NCBI GenBank assembly: GCA_026417195.1
Contig: JAOADS010000116.1
Location: forward strand, 1 to 6,898
Reading direction: 5' to 3'
Origin: Ignavibacteria bacterium
Lineage (GTDB): Bacteria; Bacteroidota; Ignavibacteria; Tepidaquicellales; OLB5
DNA length: 6,898 nt
Shown: positions 1 through 6,321 of the stretch, one piece after another
How positions within the stretch are numbered: the first letter of the stretch is position 1
Layout: every line of letters starts with the position of its first letter
Program-made: the position numbers and the translations under genes
The notes under the pieces: model-generated
Seen by the model: only the letters and a program-made list of their open reading frames with translations
Database searches by the model: none
Told to the model about the DNA's origin: nothing

Positions 1-1034
1 GATTTTATTTTAAACTCCATAGCCGGGGAATAGAAGGAGAATTCAGAATCTACCATACAAAAAACAAGGACTATCTTTTAGAAAGAGTTGATCAGCCTGT
101 TCATAACTGGATACAGTCTGAAATAAGTCCCATGCTTGCACTACAGAAAAAAACTCTACCCTTATCAGATGAGTATATATATGAAATCAAATGGGACGGG
201 ATACGGGTTAACATTAATGTCGATGAAGAGCATATTAAAATCTATACACGTGGAGGGCTTGACGTAACAAAGCGATTTCCTGAACTGACTGATATTGAAA
301 AATCATTCAGGGCATCATGCGGAGTCCTTGACGGAGAAATAGTATGCCTTGATGAAAAAGGAAAACCTGTATTTAAAGATGTAATATACAGAATGCAGAG
401 AAAAAGTGAAGGTGAAATAGAAAGAGCTTTAAGGAAATATCCAGCCTATTGTTACCTGTTTGACTGTATATATCTTGACGGGAAATCACTTACCTCCGAG
501 CCTCTGATAAGACGAAGGGAGTGGCTTGAAGATTTAATAAAAAAAGATACTAGTTACAGACTAAGTGAAACTTTTGAAGACGGAAAAACACTATTAGATG
601 CGGTAAAGCAACATGAACTTGAAGGTATAATAGCAAAACGAAAGGAAAGCCAGTATCAGCCGGGCAGAAGAAGTGATGACTGGATTAAAATCAAAATCAG
701 AAACACAGCAGATGCAGTTATTATTGGTTATACTGAAGGTAAAGGTGATCGTAGCGCATATTTCGGAGCGCTGCATCTGGGAGAATTTACAGATGAGGGA
801 CTTACATATCGAGGAAAAGTTGGAACCGGATTTGACAGTAATATGATGAAAGAAATTTCTTCGGTTTTGAAAAAAGTTAAAAAAATTAAAAAACCAGTAA
901 AAAACAAACTTCCTGACGATAAGATGTCAGTATGGATAAATCCTGAACTGTGGTGTGAGATACAGTATGCTTCAGTTACTGAAGACGGAGCTTTCAGGGA
1001 ACCGGTATTTCTGAAGTTAATAAAAGCCGGATAA
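1..1034 (+). CDS. ligD: ATP-dependent DNA ligase LigD, 3' part (end of phosphoesterase domain plus full ligase domain)
   Basis: This enzyme seals double-strand breaks in bacterial non-homologous end joining, together with Ku. The frame is open from the left edge (first full codon at 3), so the gene is truncated at its 5' end; 343 residues are visible. The ATG at 132 is internal, lying in the 'SPMLA' segment that normally opens the LigD ligase domain. The first ~30 residues (RGIEGEF...KDYLLERVD) resemble the end of the LigD 3'-phosphoesterase domain. The ligase domain follows: motif I EIKWDGIR with the adenylated lysine at codon 189-191, LDGE (327-338), LEGIIAKR (about 618-641), DWIKIKI (678-698), then an OB-fold ending in REPVFLKL. 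The protein stops right after the OB-fold, so no polymerase/primase domain follows; it would have to be N-terminal, encoded elsewhere, or absent. ku lies 58 bases downstream on the same strand, supporting the NHEJ role. The domain assignment is secure; the full architecture is unknown. Confidence 0.95.
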   Translation, partial: FYFKLHSRGIEGEFRIYHTKNKDYLLERVDQPVHNWIQSEISPMLALQKKTLPLSDEYIYEIKWDGIRVNINVDEEHIKIYTRGGLDVTKRFPELTDIEKSFRASCGVLDGEIVCLDEKGKPVFKDVIYRMQRKSEGEIERALRKYPAYCYLFDCIYLDGKSLTSEPLIRRREWLEDLIKKDTSYRLSETFEDGKTLLDAVKQHELEGIIAKRKESQYQPGRRSDDWIKIKIRNTADAVIIGYTEGKGDRSAYFGALHLGEFTDEGLTYRGKVGTGFDSNMMKEISSVLKKVKKIKKPVKNKLPDDKMSVWINPELWCEIQYASVTEDGAFREPVFLKLIKAG

Positions 1035-1092
1035 AAGACTTTGATTTATATCGCTATATAACTATTTTTAAAAAATAAAAAACAAGAACAAT

Positions 1093-1938
1093 ATGCGTTC
1101 AATCTGGAAAGGTCACATAAGGTTTTCTCTCGTTACCATACCTGTAGCTATATATAATGCAGTTGAAACCTCAGAACAGGTTTCTTTCCGGCAGCTTCAT
1201 AAAAAGGACAACGGACTTATCGGATATGACAAACGCTGCAGGAAATGTGATAAGATACTTAAAAACGACGAAATAGTTAAAGGTTACGAATATGAGAAAG
1301 ACCAGTTCGTTATAATTGAACCTGATGACCTGAAAAAACTCAGACTCAAAAGCACAAAAGTAATTGAAATAGAAGGTTTCGTTAATGAATCGGAAATCAA
1401 TCCTTCACTTTACGACACTCCATATTTTGCAGGTCCCGACGGTGAAGTAGCTTCAAAAACATATGCCCTATTATGCCAGACACTTAAGGAATCAGGAAAG
1501 ATGGGTATCGGCAAGGTTGTTATAAGGGAACGTGAAAGTGTTGTACTCATTGCTCCCAGAGATAAAGGACTGATGCTTTATAAACTACGTTATCCGGACG
1601 AGGTCAGAAACATTAATGATGTTCCGCTCCTGACAGATCTAAAAGCTGAAAAGGAAGAAGTGAAGCTTGCTAAGCTTCTGGTTGATCAGATGAGTAAGCC
1701 TTTTGCAGAAATTAAACTTAAAGACAAATATAAATCGGCAGTAAAAGAACTTATTAAAGCTAAAATTGAAGGCAGGGAAATAGTTACCATGGAAGAAGAA
1801 GAAAAGCCGGCAATAGACATAATAACAGCACTTAAACAAAGTATAGAACAGGCAGGAAAACTTAAAAAACCAATGAAACGGGCAACAGGAGAGAAAAAAC
1901 AGTCTGCAAAAACCCAAAAGAAACAAAAAACTGCTTAA
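1093..1938 (+). CDS. ku: Bacterial Ku protein (NHEJ DNA-end-binding)
   Basis: Ku forms a homodimeric ring that threads onto double-strand DNA ends, protects them and recruits LigD. The 281-residue length is typical of bacterial Ku (about 250-300). The N-terminus MRSIWKGHIRFSLVTIPV is the family signature, followed by the conserved RCRKCDK (C49/C52) and EIVKGYEYEKDQFV, through the beta-barrel and bridge region to about residue 235. IDIITALKQSIEQA (241-254) matches the short conserved C-terminal element of bacterial Ku. The tail (256-281) is strongly basic, with ten Lys and one Arg in 26 residues; such tails are known to contribute to DNA binding and end bridging in other bacterial Ku proteins. 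The start agrees with the family N-terminus, although the sequence before it (AAGAACAAT) is a weak ribosome site. It lies 58 bases after ligD and 6 bases before a TPR gene, probably one transcript. No break or missing element is visible. Confidence 0.97.
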   Translation: MRSIWKGHIRFSLVTIPVAIYNAVETSEQVSFRQLHKKDNGLIGYDKRCRKCDKILKNDEIVKGYEYEKDQFVIIEPDDLKKLRLKSTKVIEIEGFVNESEINPSLYDTPYFAGPDGEVASKTYALLCQTLKESGKMGIGKVVIRERESVVLIAPRDKGLMLYKLRYPDEVRNINDVPLLTDLKAEKEEVKLAKLLVDQMSKPFAEIKLKDKYKSAVKELIKAKIEGREIVTMEEEEKPAIDIITALKQSIEQAGKLKKPMKRATGEKKQSAKTQKKQKTA

Positions 1939-1944
1939 CCGTTA

Positions 1945-2547
1945 ATGGCTAAAATTATAGAATTCCCTTTCAGTAATCAGTCTAAGACTGGATTAAAGAA
2001 AGTATCTTCAAGAATAAAAGAAGATACATCTCAGATGAATCTGTTCAGGGAATCAGCAAATATAATTGAATTACCGGAACATCTAAGTCCTTTTGAAAAG
2101 GCATTAAGGCTTGATGACATAGGCAGACCAAATGATGCAAAAAAGGAATACATCAATGCAATTGAATTAAATGACAATCCCGCAGATGCTTACTGTAATC
2201 TTGGAATTATTGAATACCAGAACAGCAACATAAGCAGCGCAATAGATTGTTTCACAAAGGCACTTACACATAATCCCAGACATTATGAGTCCCATTACAA
2301 CCTTGCAAACCTATATAGCGAAGTAGGAAATCTTCAGCTTGCAAAGGTTCATTATGAATTTGCAAAAGAGATTGACTCGTCCGATACCGACCTTCATTTC
2401 AATCTTGCACTTGTTTATGCAATGATGAAACAATTTACACCGGCAATAGAATCTATGAAAATTTATTCAGAGAGTGTTTCAGGGAAAGAAAGAGAAAATG
2501 CGGAAGTCATAATTCAGGGTTTAAAGAAACTTGCCGGTATAATTTAG
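1945..2547 (+). CDS. TPR-repeat protein co-transcribed with ku; function unknown
   Basis: A 200-residue protein with about four tetratricopeptide repeats: roughly 48-79, 80-112 (DAYCNLGIIEYQNSNISSAI), 114-146 (HYNLANLYSEVGNLQLAKVH) and 148-180 (LHFNLALVYAMMKQFTPAIE). TPRs form helical scaffolds for protein-protein contact; nothing catalytic is visible. There is no signal peptide or membrane segment, so it is probably cytoplasmic. The first 45 residues are polar and basic, look disordered, and contain QMNLF (30-34), close to the sliding-clamp binding consensus QLxLF, plus two similar short segments, KIIEFP (3-8) and NIIELP (39-44). The ATG is 6 bases after the ku stop with no clear Shine-Dalgarno, suggesting translation coupled to ku. 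That position makes a role in DNA repair or in regulating Ku/LigD plausible, but this is inference only. The TPR fold is confident; the function is not known. Confidence 0.85.
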   Translation: MAKIIEFPFSNQSKTGLKKVSSRIKEDTSQMNLFRESANIIELPEHLSPFEKALRLDDIGRPNDAKKEYINAIELNDNPADAYCNLGIIEYQNSNISSAIDCFTKALTHNPRHYESHYNLANLYSEVGNLQLAKVHYEFAKEIDSSDTDLHFNLALVYAMMKQFTPAIESMKIYSESVSGKERENAEVIIQGLKKLAGII

Positions 2548-2605
2548 CAAAATAATGAAGAACATCAACGCTTTTGTATTATCTGTTTTTGGTAAAATAA
2601 AATAA

Positions 2606-3214
2606 CTAAGCGACCTCTATTCCAAGAACTGCATCCCTTAGCTTCCCATTAGGTTGTTTATAGAAAGGTACGCCCAATACTCGGTATGAATTAACCGTTA
2701 GTTCATAATTAATATTCCTGACAGTATCCTTCTTTTCAGCTTCAGCTGAAAGAAATATAAACTCAGCTATTTTTTTTGCATCATCTTTAGAGAAGGTAAA
2801 TCCTGTAACCTTAACACTATACTTCTGAGGCGAAGGAACTGGATTGCGGAGCGTAAACTGCGAACCGATATTTTTAACAGAATCTATAGTCATCCAGAAA
2901 GCAGGAACATAAAACAATATATTACCCTCTGTTTTACTGCCATCACCGAAAAATGACGACATCCATCCGCCTGAAGAATCCCTTGAATTTATTCTCACGT
3001 AAGAATCAACTAACCAGAACCCTTTATAAACAATTTCTCCCTGACCCTGAAGTACCGGCTTTGCAAATCCCACTTCAATTGGATGAAGTTCATCATTGAT
3101 TATTTCCCAGCCATTTCCGCAACTTGAACAATAAACTATTGTATCGTTCATCTCTACGGTTAAACCGCTGTCACAGCTTTTACATTTAATGGCTATTAGT
3201 TTAAAATCTTCCAT
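2606..3214 (-). CDS. Zinc-ribbon protein without membrane segments, third of three related zinc-ribbon genes
   Basis: A 202-residue protein of no recognised named family. The N-terminus carries a zinc ribbon, C11-x2-C14-x14-C29-x2-C32 (CKSC...CSSC), with the same spacing as the two genes upstream. The rest looks like a beta-rich soluble domain with two aromatic strands, ILFYVPAFWM (99-108) and RVLGVPFYKQPNGKL (178-192). These match the YhPxW and NG-turn motifs of the two upstream proteins, but the chain ends just where those proteins continue into two transmembrane helices. No signal peptide is seen, so it is probably cytoplasmic or held at the membrane by its partners. The start is 1 base after the upstream stop, so the genes are almost certainly co-translated; the upstream TGA lies inside the sequence AAAAGGTGA that precedes this ATG. 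It is the last gene of the SPFH cluster, facing the TPR gene across 58 bases. Any function is inferred from the neighbours. Confidence 0.85.
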   Translation of the reverse strand: MEDFKLIAIKCKSCDSGLTVEMNDTIVYCSSCGNGWEIINDELHPIEVGFAKPVLQGQGEIVYKGFWLVDSYVRINSRDSSGGWMSSFFGDGSKTEGNILFYVPAFWMTIDSVKNIGSQFTLRNPVPSPQKYSVKVTGFTFSKDDAKKIAEFIFLSAEAEKKDTVRNINYELTVNSYRVLGVPFYKQPNGKLRDAVLGIEVA

Positions 3215-3215
3215 A

Positions 3216-4292
3216 TCACCTTTTCATTATTGATGAAATAATTCCCGCAGTATCAAAAGTGGAAGCAATGTTTTTAAAATTACTGTCCATCTTCTTCCCG
3301 AACACAGTCTTAGGTGATTCTTTTACTATACCTGTGCCTTCTTCAATTTCTCCTCCGTAACGGAATTTCCTGTATCCCCAGATCATCATAGCAATTCCCA
3401 CTATTACAAGGAAAATAAAAAGGGCGATTATAGCTTCAGCACTGTCTGAATCACCTATAAGACCGAAAATTCCAAAGAATGTAAGACAATATGAACCAAG
3501 GGCAGTTCCTAAAATTCCTGCAACTGCACGGTAAAGATTGTTGCCCGGAGCCTTTCCGTAACAAATCGTTCCGTCTTCACCGTCAACTACAACCTGATAA
3601 GTTCTGCCATTATGAATGTATCTAACAACCCAGAGCGGATAGTAAACAATTGAAACATTTGGTCTGACAAGGTCATTATGCTGAAAGGTAATCTGATCAA
3701 CGTTTACCGAACTAACTGCGTCTTCGGTAAACTGTGATTTTGCATAGTCAGTGATTTCTTTCTCGGAAGAAATTATATTGAACAGCATTCCTTCGGACTG
3801 AAGTTCTTCAAAATTAACCGGTTTTATTTCATCTCCTGAAAGATTTACCTTCTGAACTCCAAGCTCTGCTATATCACATGCAGCATAGGTTTGATCATAT
3901 GTTTTCTGTATTTTTCTCTCCACATCAACATAATAAGTTGATGTTCTGCCATTCACAGTCTGTGTTCTGCGTTCTTTGCCGAATACCCAGCCTATCACAT
4001 CAGCCCTTACTCTCCAGTATGGGATATAAACTAAAAAAGCATCATCAAGCTTCGCAGAGTTTTTAAGTCCTCTTGCTTTAGAAAGGCCTTTGCCTAACCA
4101 TTCAAAAGTCTTCTGTATCGCTATATTACGCTGGATTTTCTTCGGTACGTAATATTTGACAACACCTTCCGAGCCTTTTGCAAGAAGCAGTGTCCCGCAA
4201 TATTTACAGTTGAAAGTCCTGATTCCCTCTCTTAAATCAAGTTCTCCTGAACAGGCAGGACACGTAATTCCTTTTAAAACTTTCTCTGCCAT
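3216..4292 (-). CDS. Zinc-ribbon membrane protein with two C-terminal transmembrane helices (possibly YdjG-like)
   Basis: A 358-residue protein. The zinc ribbon is C11-x2-C14-x14-C29-x2-C32 (CPAC...CKYC), followed by a soluble region with two copies of an aromatic strand, LVYIPYWRVRADV (87-99) and SIVYYPLWVVRYIHNGRTY (214-232), the second running into VVVDGEDGTICYG. Two hydrophobic segments at about 255-279 and 285-306 are predicted membrane helices, with a basic and polar tail of about 50 residues after them. With no signal peptide, the ribbon end is probably cytoplasmic. Proteins of this shape are often loosely annotated as TFIIB-type zinc-ribbon proteins, or wrongly as PriA-like; nothing here supports a helicase. 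From memory, Bacillus YdjG, a membrane partner of PspA, has a comparable layout, but orthology is unproven. It starts 4 bases after the preceding gene's stop and ends 1 base before the next start. Its place in an SPFH operon suggests a membrane-bound complex. Confidence 0.87.
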   Translation of the reverse strand: MAEKVLKGITCPACSGELDLREGIRTFNCKYCGTLLLAKGSEGVVKYYVPKKIQRNIAIQKTFEWLGKGLSKARGLKNSAKLDDAFLVYIPYWRVRADVIGWVFGKERRTQTVNGRTSTYYVDVERKIQKTYDQTYAACDIAELGVQKVNLSGDEIKPVNFEELQSEGMLFNIISSEKEITDYAKSQFTEDAVSSVNVDQITFQHNDLVRPNVSIVYYPLWVVRYIHNGRTYQVVVDGEDGTICYGKAPGNNLYRAVAGILGTALGSYCLTFFGIFGLIGDSDSAEAIIALFIFLVIVGIAMMIWGYRKFRYGGEIEEGTGIVKESPKTVFGKKMDSNFKNIASTFDTAGIISSIMKR

Positions 4293-4296
4293 TTTT

Positions 4297-5097
4297 TTAT
4301 ATCTTCTTTGCTATTACGTAAGCCATTATCATAAGTGGGACTGATATTAGACTATATGAAATTATCTTAAATATTTCAGCTGCAACCACCGCTTCACCGA
4401 AATCATCTGTTATAACAAATGCAAGGATATAACAAACTATTCCTGCAAGTATAAATGCAGTAACAGCCATTGCAAAAAGAACTCTGAACGGAGCTTCAGA
4501 TTTAGCCGGATATATGTTGGCATAAACCTGACCCGAAGATGCCTCAACTAAAGCCGTATAAGTTTTCCCGTTATAAGTGTAATGAAAATTATAAAACGGT
4601 ATATGCACCAAGGCTGCTTCACGAACCGTTTCAAGACTAACACCTGAATCACTTAGCCATTGTCTGGCAGAATCATAAAGAACATCCGGTTTAATGATTT
4701 CATGTTCATTGTGCAGATTCTTATCGTAAAACTTCAAAGCTCCCGCTGGAATCTGAAGTTTCTTAATTTCTGATACAGAAGTGCTTGCAGCTGGCTGAAG
4801 GTGAATTTTATCACCGCTTGAATCTTTGGTTTTGAAATACCAGACGGGGAAATAGTAAAACTCGCTTTTTATAATCTTAGATTTCAGATCAAGGTCTTTA
4901 ACAGTATGGTTACCGCTCATCCATCTTTTAAGATTGCCTTCAGCTTCATTTGGCTTGAAATTAGAGTGGATCAGATAATGAAATACTACCTTACGTTTAT
5001 CAAGAAACAAAGCCGAGGCGCAAAAAGGACATTCTATAAACGTCTCGTCCTGCTGAACAGTTACATCAGCAGCGCACTGAGTACATTTTATCTGCAT
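4297..5097 (-). CDS. Zinc-ribbon membrane protein with two C-terminal transmembrane helices, paralogue of the next gene
   Basis: A 266-residue protein. The zinc ribbon lies at the extreme N-terminus, C5-x2-C8-x14-C23-x2-C26 (CTQC...CPFC). Two aromatic strands follow, SEFYYFPVWYFKTK (78-91) and ALVHIPFYNFHYTYNGKTY (162-180), the second followed by a small SSG turn. Hydrophobic segments at about 205-229 and 236-262 are predicted as two membrane helices, and the chain ends right after the second (AKKI). The layout parallels the 358-residue neighbour, but this protein lacks that protein's long C-terminal tail. The start is fixed because a TAA codon lies directly before the ATG in frame. No Shine-Dalgarno is evident, which is odd for a gene 54 bases from its upstream neighbour. 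It is the second gene of the SPFH cluster and ends 4 bases before the next start. Function is unknown; a role as membrane anchor or partner of the SPFH protein is inferred from context. Confidence 0.86.
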   Translation of the reverse strand: MQIKCTQCAADVTVQQDETFIECPFCASALFLDKRKVVFHYLIHSNFKPNEAEGNLKRWMSGNHTVKDLDLKSKIIKSEFYYFPVWYFKTKDSSGDKIHLQPAASTSVSEIKKLQIPAGALKFYDKNLHNEHEIIKPDVLYDSARQWLSDSGVSLETVREAALVHIPFYNFHYTYNGKTYTALVEASSGQVYANIYPAKSEAPFRVLFAMAVTAFILAGIVCYILAFVITDDFGEAVVAAEIFKIISYSLISVPLMIMAYVIAKKI

Positions 5098-5151
5098 TTA
5101 GATAAAGACTGTTATTGGATTAAAAGGCAATATCAGAAATCAAGCAGTAAC

Positions 5152-6153
5152 TTATAACTTAGAAAGCAGTTCTTTTTTCTTTGCATCAAATTCTTCCTGG
5201 GTTAGAGCACCGGCATCTTTCAGTTTAGCAAGTTTCTCAATAGTTGCAAGAACATCTTCCTGAGACTGCTGTGTGCTTTGCTGCTGGTTACCGGCGGCTT
5301 GCTGTTGCCCCTGGTTCATTGAACCCATCATCATATTAGCCATGGTCATTCCAGCTCCAAGTCCTACGCCAATACCTGCTGCACCTCCCTGTCCTTCATT
5401 CTCAGCAGCTTTCTCCATAGCCTGAGCAGTCTTGAATTTCATATATGCATCAAGATTACCTATAGCACCCATAGCACTCCTTTCATTAATCTTCTCCTGA
5501 ACTTCATCCGGCGGAACTATACCGACTATAATAAGATCTGTCAGTTCAATTCCCATAGAGTTGAAGAAATCACTGACCTCTGCTTTCACACCTTGCTCTA
5601 TCTGGGGATAGTACTGACCAAGTTCAAAAACTGTCTTGAGATTTCTGCCAAGCACAGTATTTAACCTTGATACTATTGAATCTCTCAGATAGTCTTCGAT
5701 TTCATTAGTTGTGTATTTACCCTGAGTGCCAACAATTTCATTAATGAAGAGTTGAGGATCTTTTACCCTCATTGAAAATTTACCGGAAGCTCGTAACTGA
5801 ACGAATGAAAGTTCACTGTCACGGAAATTAATGGGAGACTTCGTTCCCCATTTCAGGTCTATGAATTTTTTAAGAGAAACAAAATAAACCTGAGCCTGAA
5901 AAGGAGAGTTAAAGCCAAACGGAAGTGACAAAAGCTTTGTTAGAAACGGAATATTTGCAGTAGTAAGAGTATGCCTTCCCGAACCAAATACATCCAGTGC
6001 TTTTCCGTCACGATAAAAAACCGCAGCCTGTGCATCCTGAACTATAAGCTGAGCTCCCATTTTAATATCCGTTGAACCATCCTGAGGCTCACGGTGAACC
6101 AATTCCTTGCCGGACTCATCAAAGAATTGGATTATTTCCAATGCATTTCCCAT
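5152..6153 (-). CDS. SPFH/Band-7 domain protein with C-terminal SHOCT domain (YdjI / 'virion core protein-like' family)
   Basis: A 333-residue protein. Residues 1-225 match the SPFH family that includes Bacillus YdjI: LIVQDAQAAVFYRDGKALDV (36-55), SGRHTLTTANIPFLTKLLSL (58-77), LPFGFNSPFQAQVYFV (77-92), and IIVGIVPPDEVQEKINER (208-225). SPFH proteins oligomerise at membranes and organise microdomains or protein quality-control complexes. Unlike flotillin or HflK/C, it has no N-terminal transmembrane helix, so it is probably a peripheral membrane protein. Residues 253-298 are low complexity: a Gly/Met-rich stretch (GMTMANMMMGSMN) followed by a Gln-rich one. Residues about 299-333 form a SHOCT domain, IEKLAKLKDAGALTQEEFDA, a short helical module thought to aid oligomerisation. 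The start is supported by the Shine-Dalgarno AGGAAAGGAA 7 bases upstream and by the family N-terminus. It is the first gene of the four-gene cluster. No pspA gene, the usual partner in Bacillus, lies in the window. Confidence 0.93.
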   Translation of the reverse strand: MGNALEIIQFFDESGKELVHREPQDGSTDIKMGAQLIVQDAQAAVFYRDGKALDVFGSGRHTLTTANIPFLTKLLSLPFGFNSPFQAQVYFVSLKKFIDLKWGTKSPINFRDSELSFVQLRASGKFSMRVKDPQLFINEIVGTQGKYTTNEIEDYLRDSIVSRLNTVLGRNLKTVFELGQYYPQIEQGVKAEVSDFFNSMGIELTDLIIVGIVPPDEVQEKINERSAMGAIGNLDAYMKFKTAQAMEKAAENEGQGGAAGIGVGLGAGMTMANMMMGSMNQGQQQAAGNQQQSTQQSQEDVLATIEKLAKLKDAGALTQEEFDAKKKELLSKL

Positions 6154-6160
6154 TTTTTTA

Positions 6161-6170
6161 TTCCTTTCCT
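6161..6170 (-). promoter_or_regulatory. Strong Shine-Dalgarno site of the SPFH gene
   Basis: On the minus strand AGGAAAGGAA lies 7 bases before the ATG at 6153. It is the clearest ribosome site in the window. Most other starts here have weak sites or depend on coupling to the preceding gene, so the leading gene of this cluster may be translated more efficiently than its neighbours. Confidence 0.65.
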
Positions 6171-6262
6171 TATAAAAAAGTTAATGTGGTTTCCGCAAAT
6201 TAAATATAAGATTTTTTAAATACAATAATAGAATTTAAAGGTCTAGGAGAGTTACTGAAACT

Positions 6263-6300
6263 AAAAAGGGCGATATTCTGAATAATACAGAACACCGCCC
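6263..6300 (-). terminator. Intrinsic terminator of the Do/HtrA protease gene
   Basis: The minus-strand RNA reads GGGCGGUGUUCUG, loop UAUUAUU, CAGAAUAUCGCCC, then UUUUU. All 13 stem positions pair, using two G-U wobbles. The same DNA read on the plus strand would have A/C mismatches at those positions, so the hairpin is selected for minus-strand RNA. It begins 21 bases past the protease stop codon and separates that gene from the SPFH cluster. Confidence 0.88.
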
Positions 6301-6321
6301 GATGCAAAACTCAGGTAATAT

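Noticed and set aside
132..134. ATG at 132 as the start of the ligase gene
   Set aside because: The frame stays open upstream to the left edge, and the upstream residues resemble the end of the LigD phosphoesterase domain, so this Met is internal.
1059..1081. A/T inverted repeat (tattttt/aaaaaata) between ligD and ku as a regulatory hairpin
   Set aside because: It contains no G or C, would be very unstable as RNA, and is expected in such an AT-rich spacer.
1639..1926. 95-codon open frame on the minus strand inside ku
   Set aside because: Its Phe/Cys/Leu-rich product is what the complement of the Lys/Glu-rich ku 3' end would give, and ku is a clear gene in full agreement with its family.
2548..2605. 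Shared terminator between the converging TPR and zinc-ribbon genes
   Set aside because: The 58-base gap holds only weak A/T pairings and scattered T-runs; no stable GC stem followed by a U-tract is visible on either strand.
3216..5097. PriA-like helicase or transcription-factor annotation for the zinc-ribbon membrane proteins
   Set aside because: Only the ribbon is shared; there are no helicase motifs or cyclin-like domain, and both proteins end in transmembrane helices.
6196..6225. Possible promoter for the SPFH cluster: minus-strand TTG, 20 bases, then TAATTTG, resembling the Bacteroidetes TTG/TAnnTTTG pattern
   Set aside because: The downstream element is one base short of the consensus and the region is so AT-rich that such matches are expected by chance.
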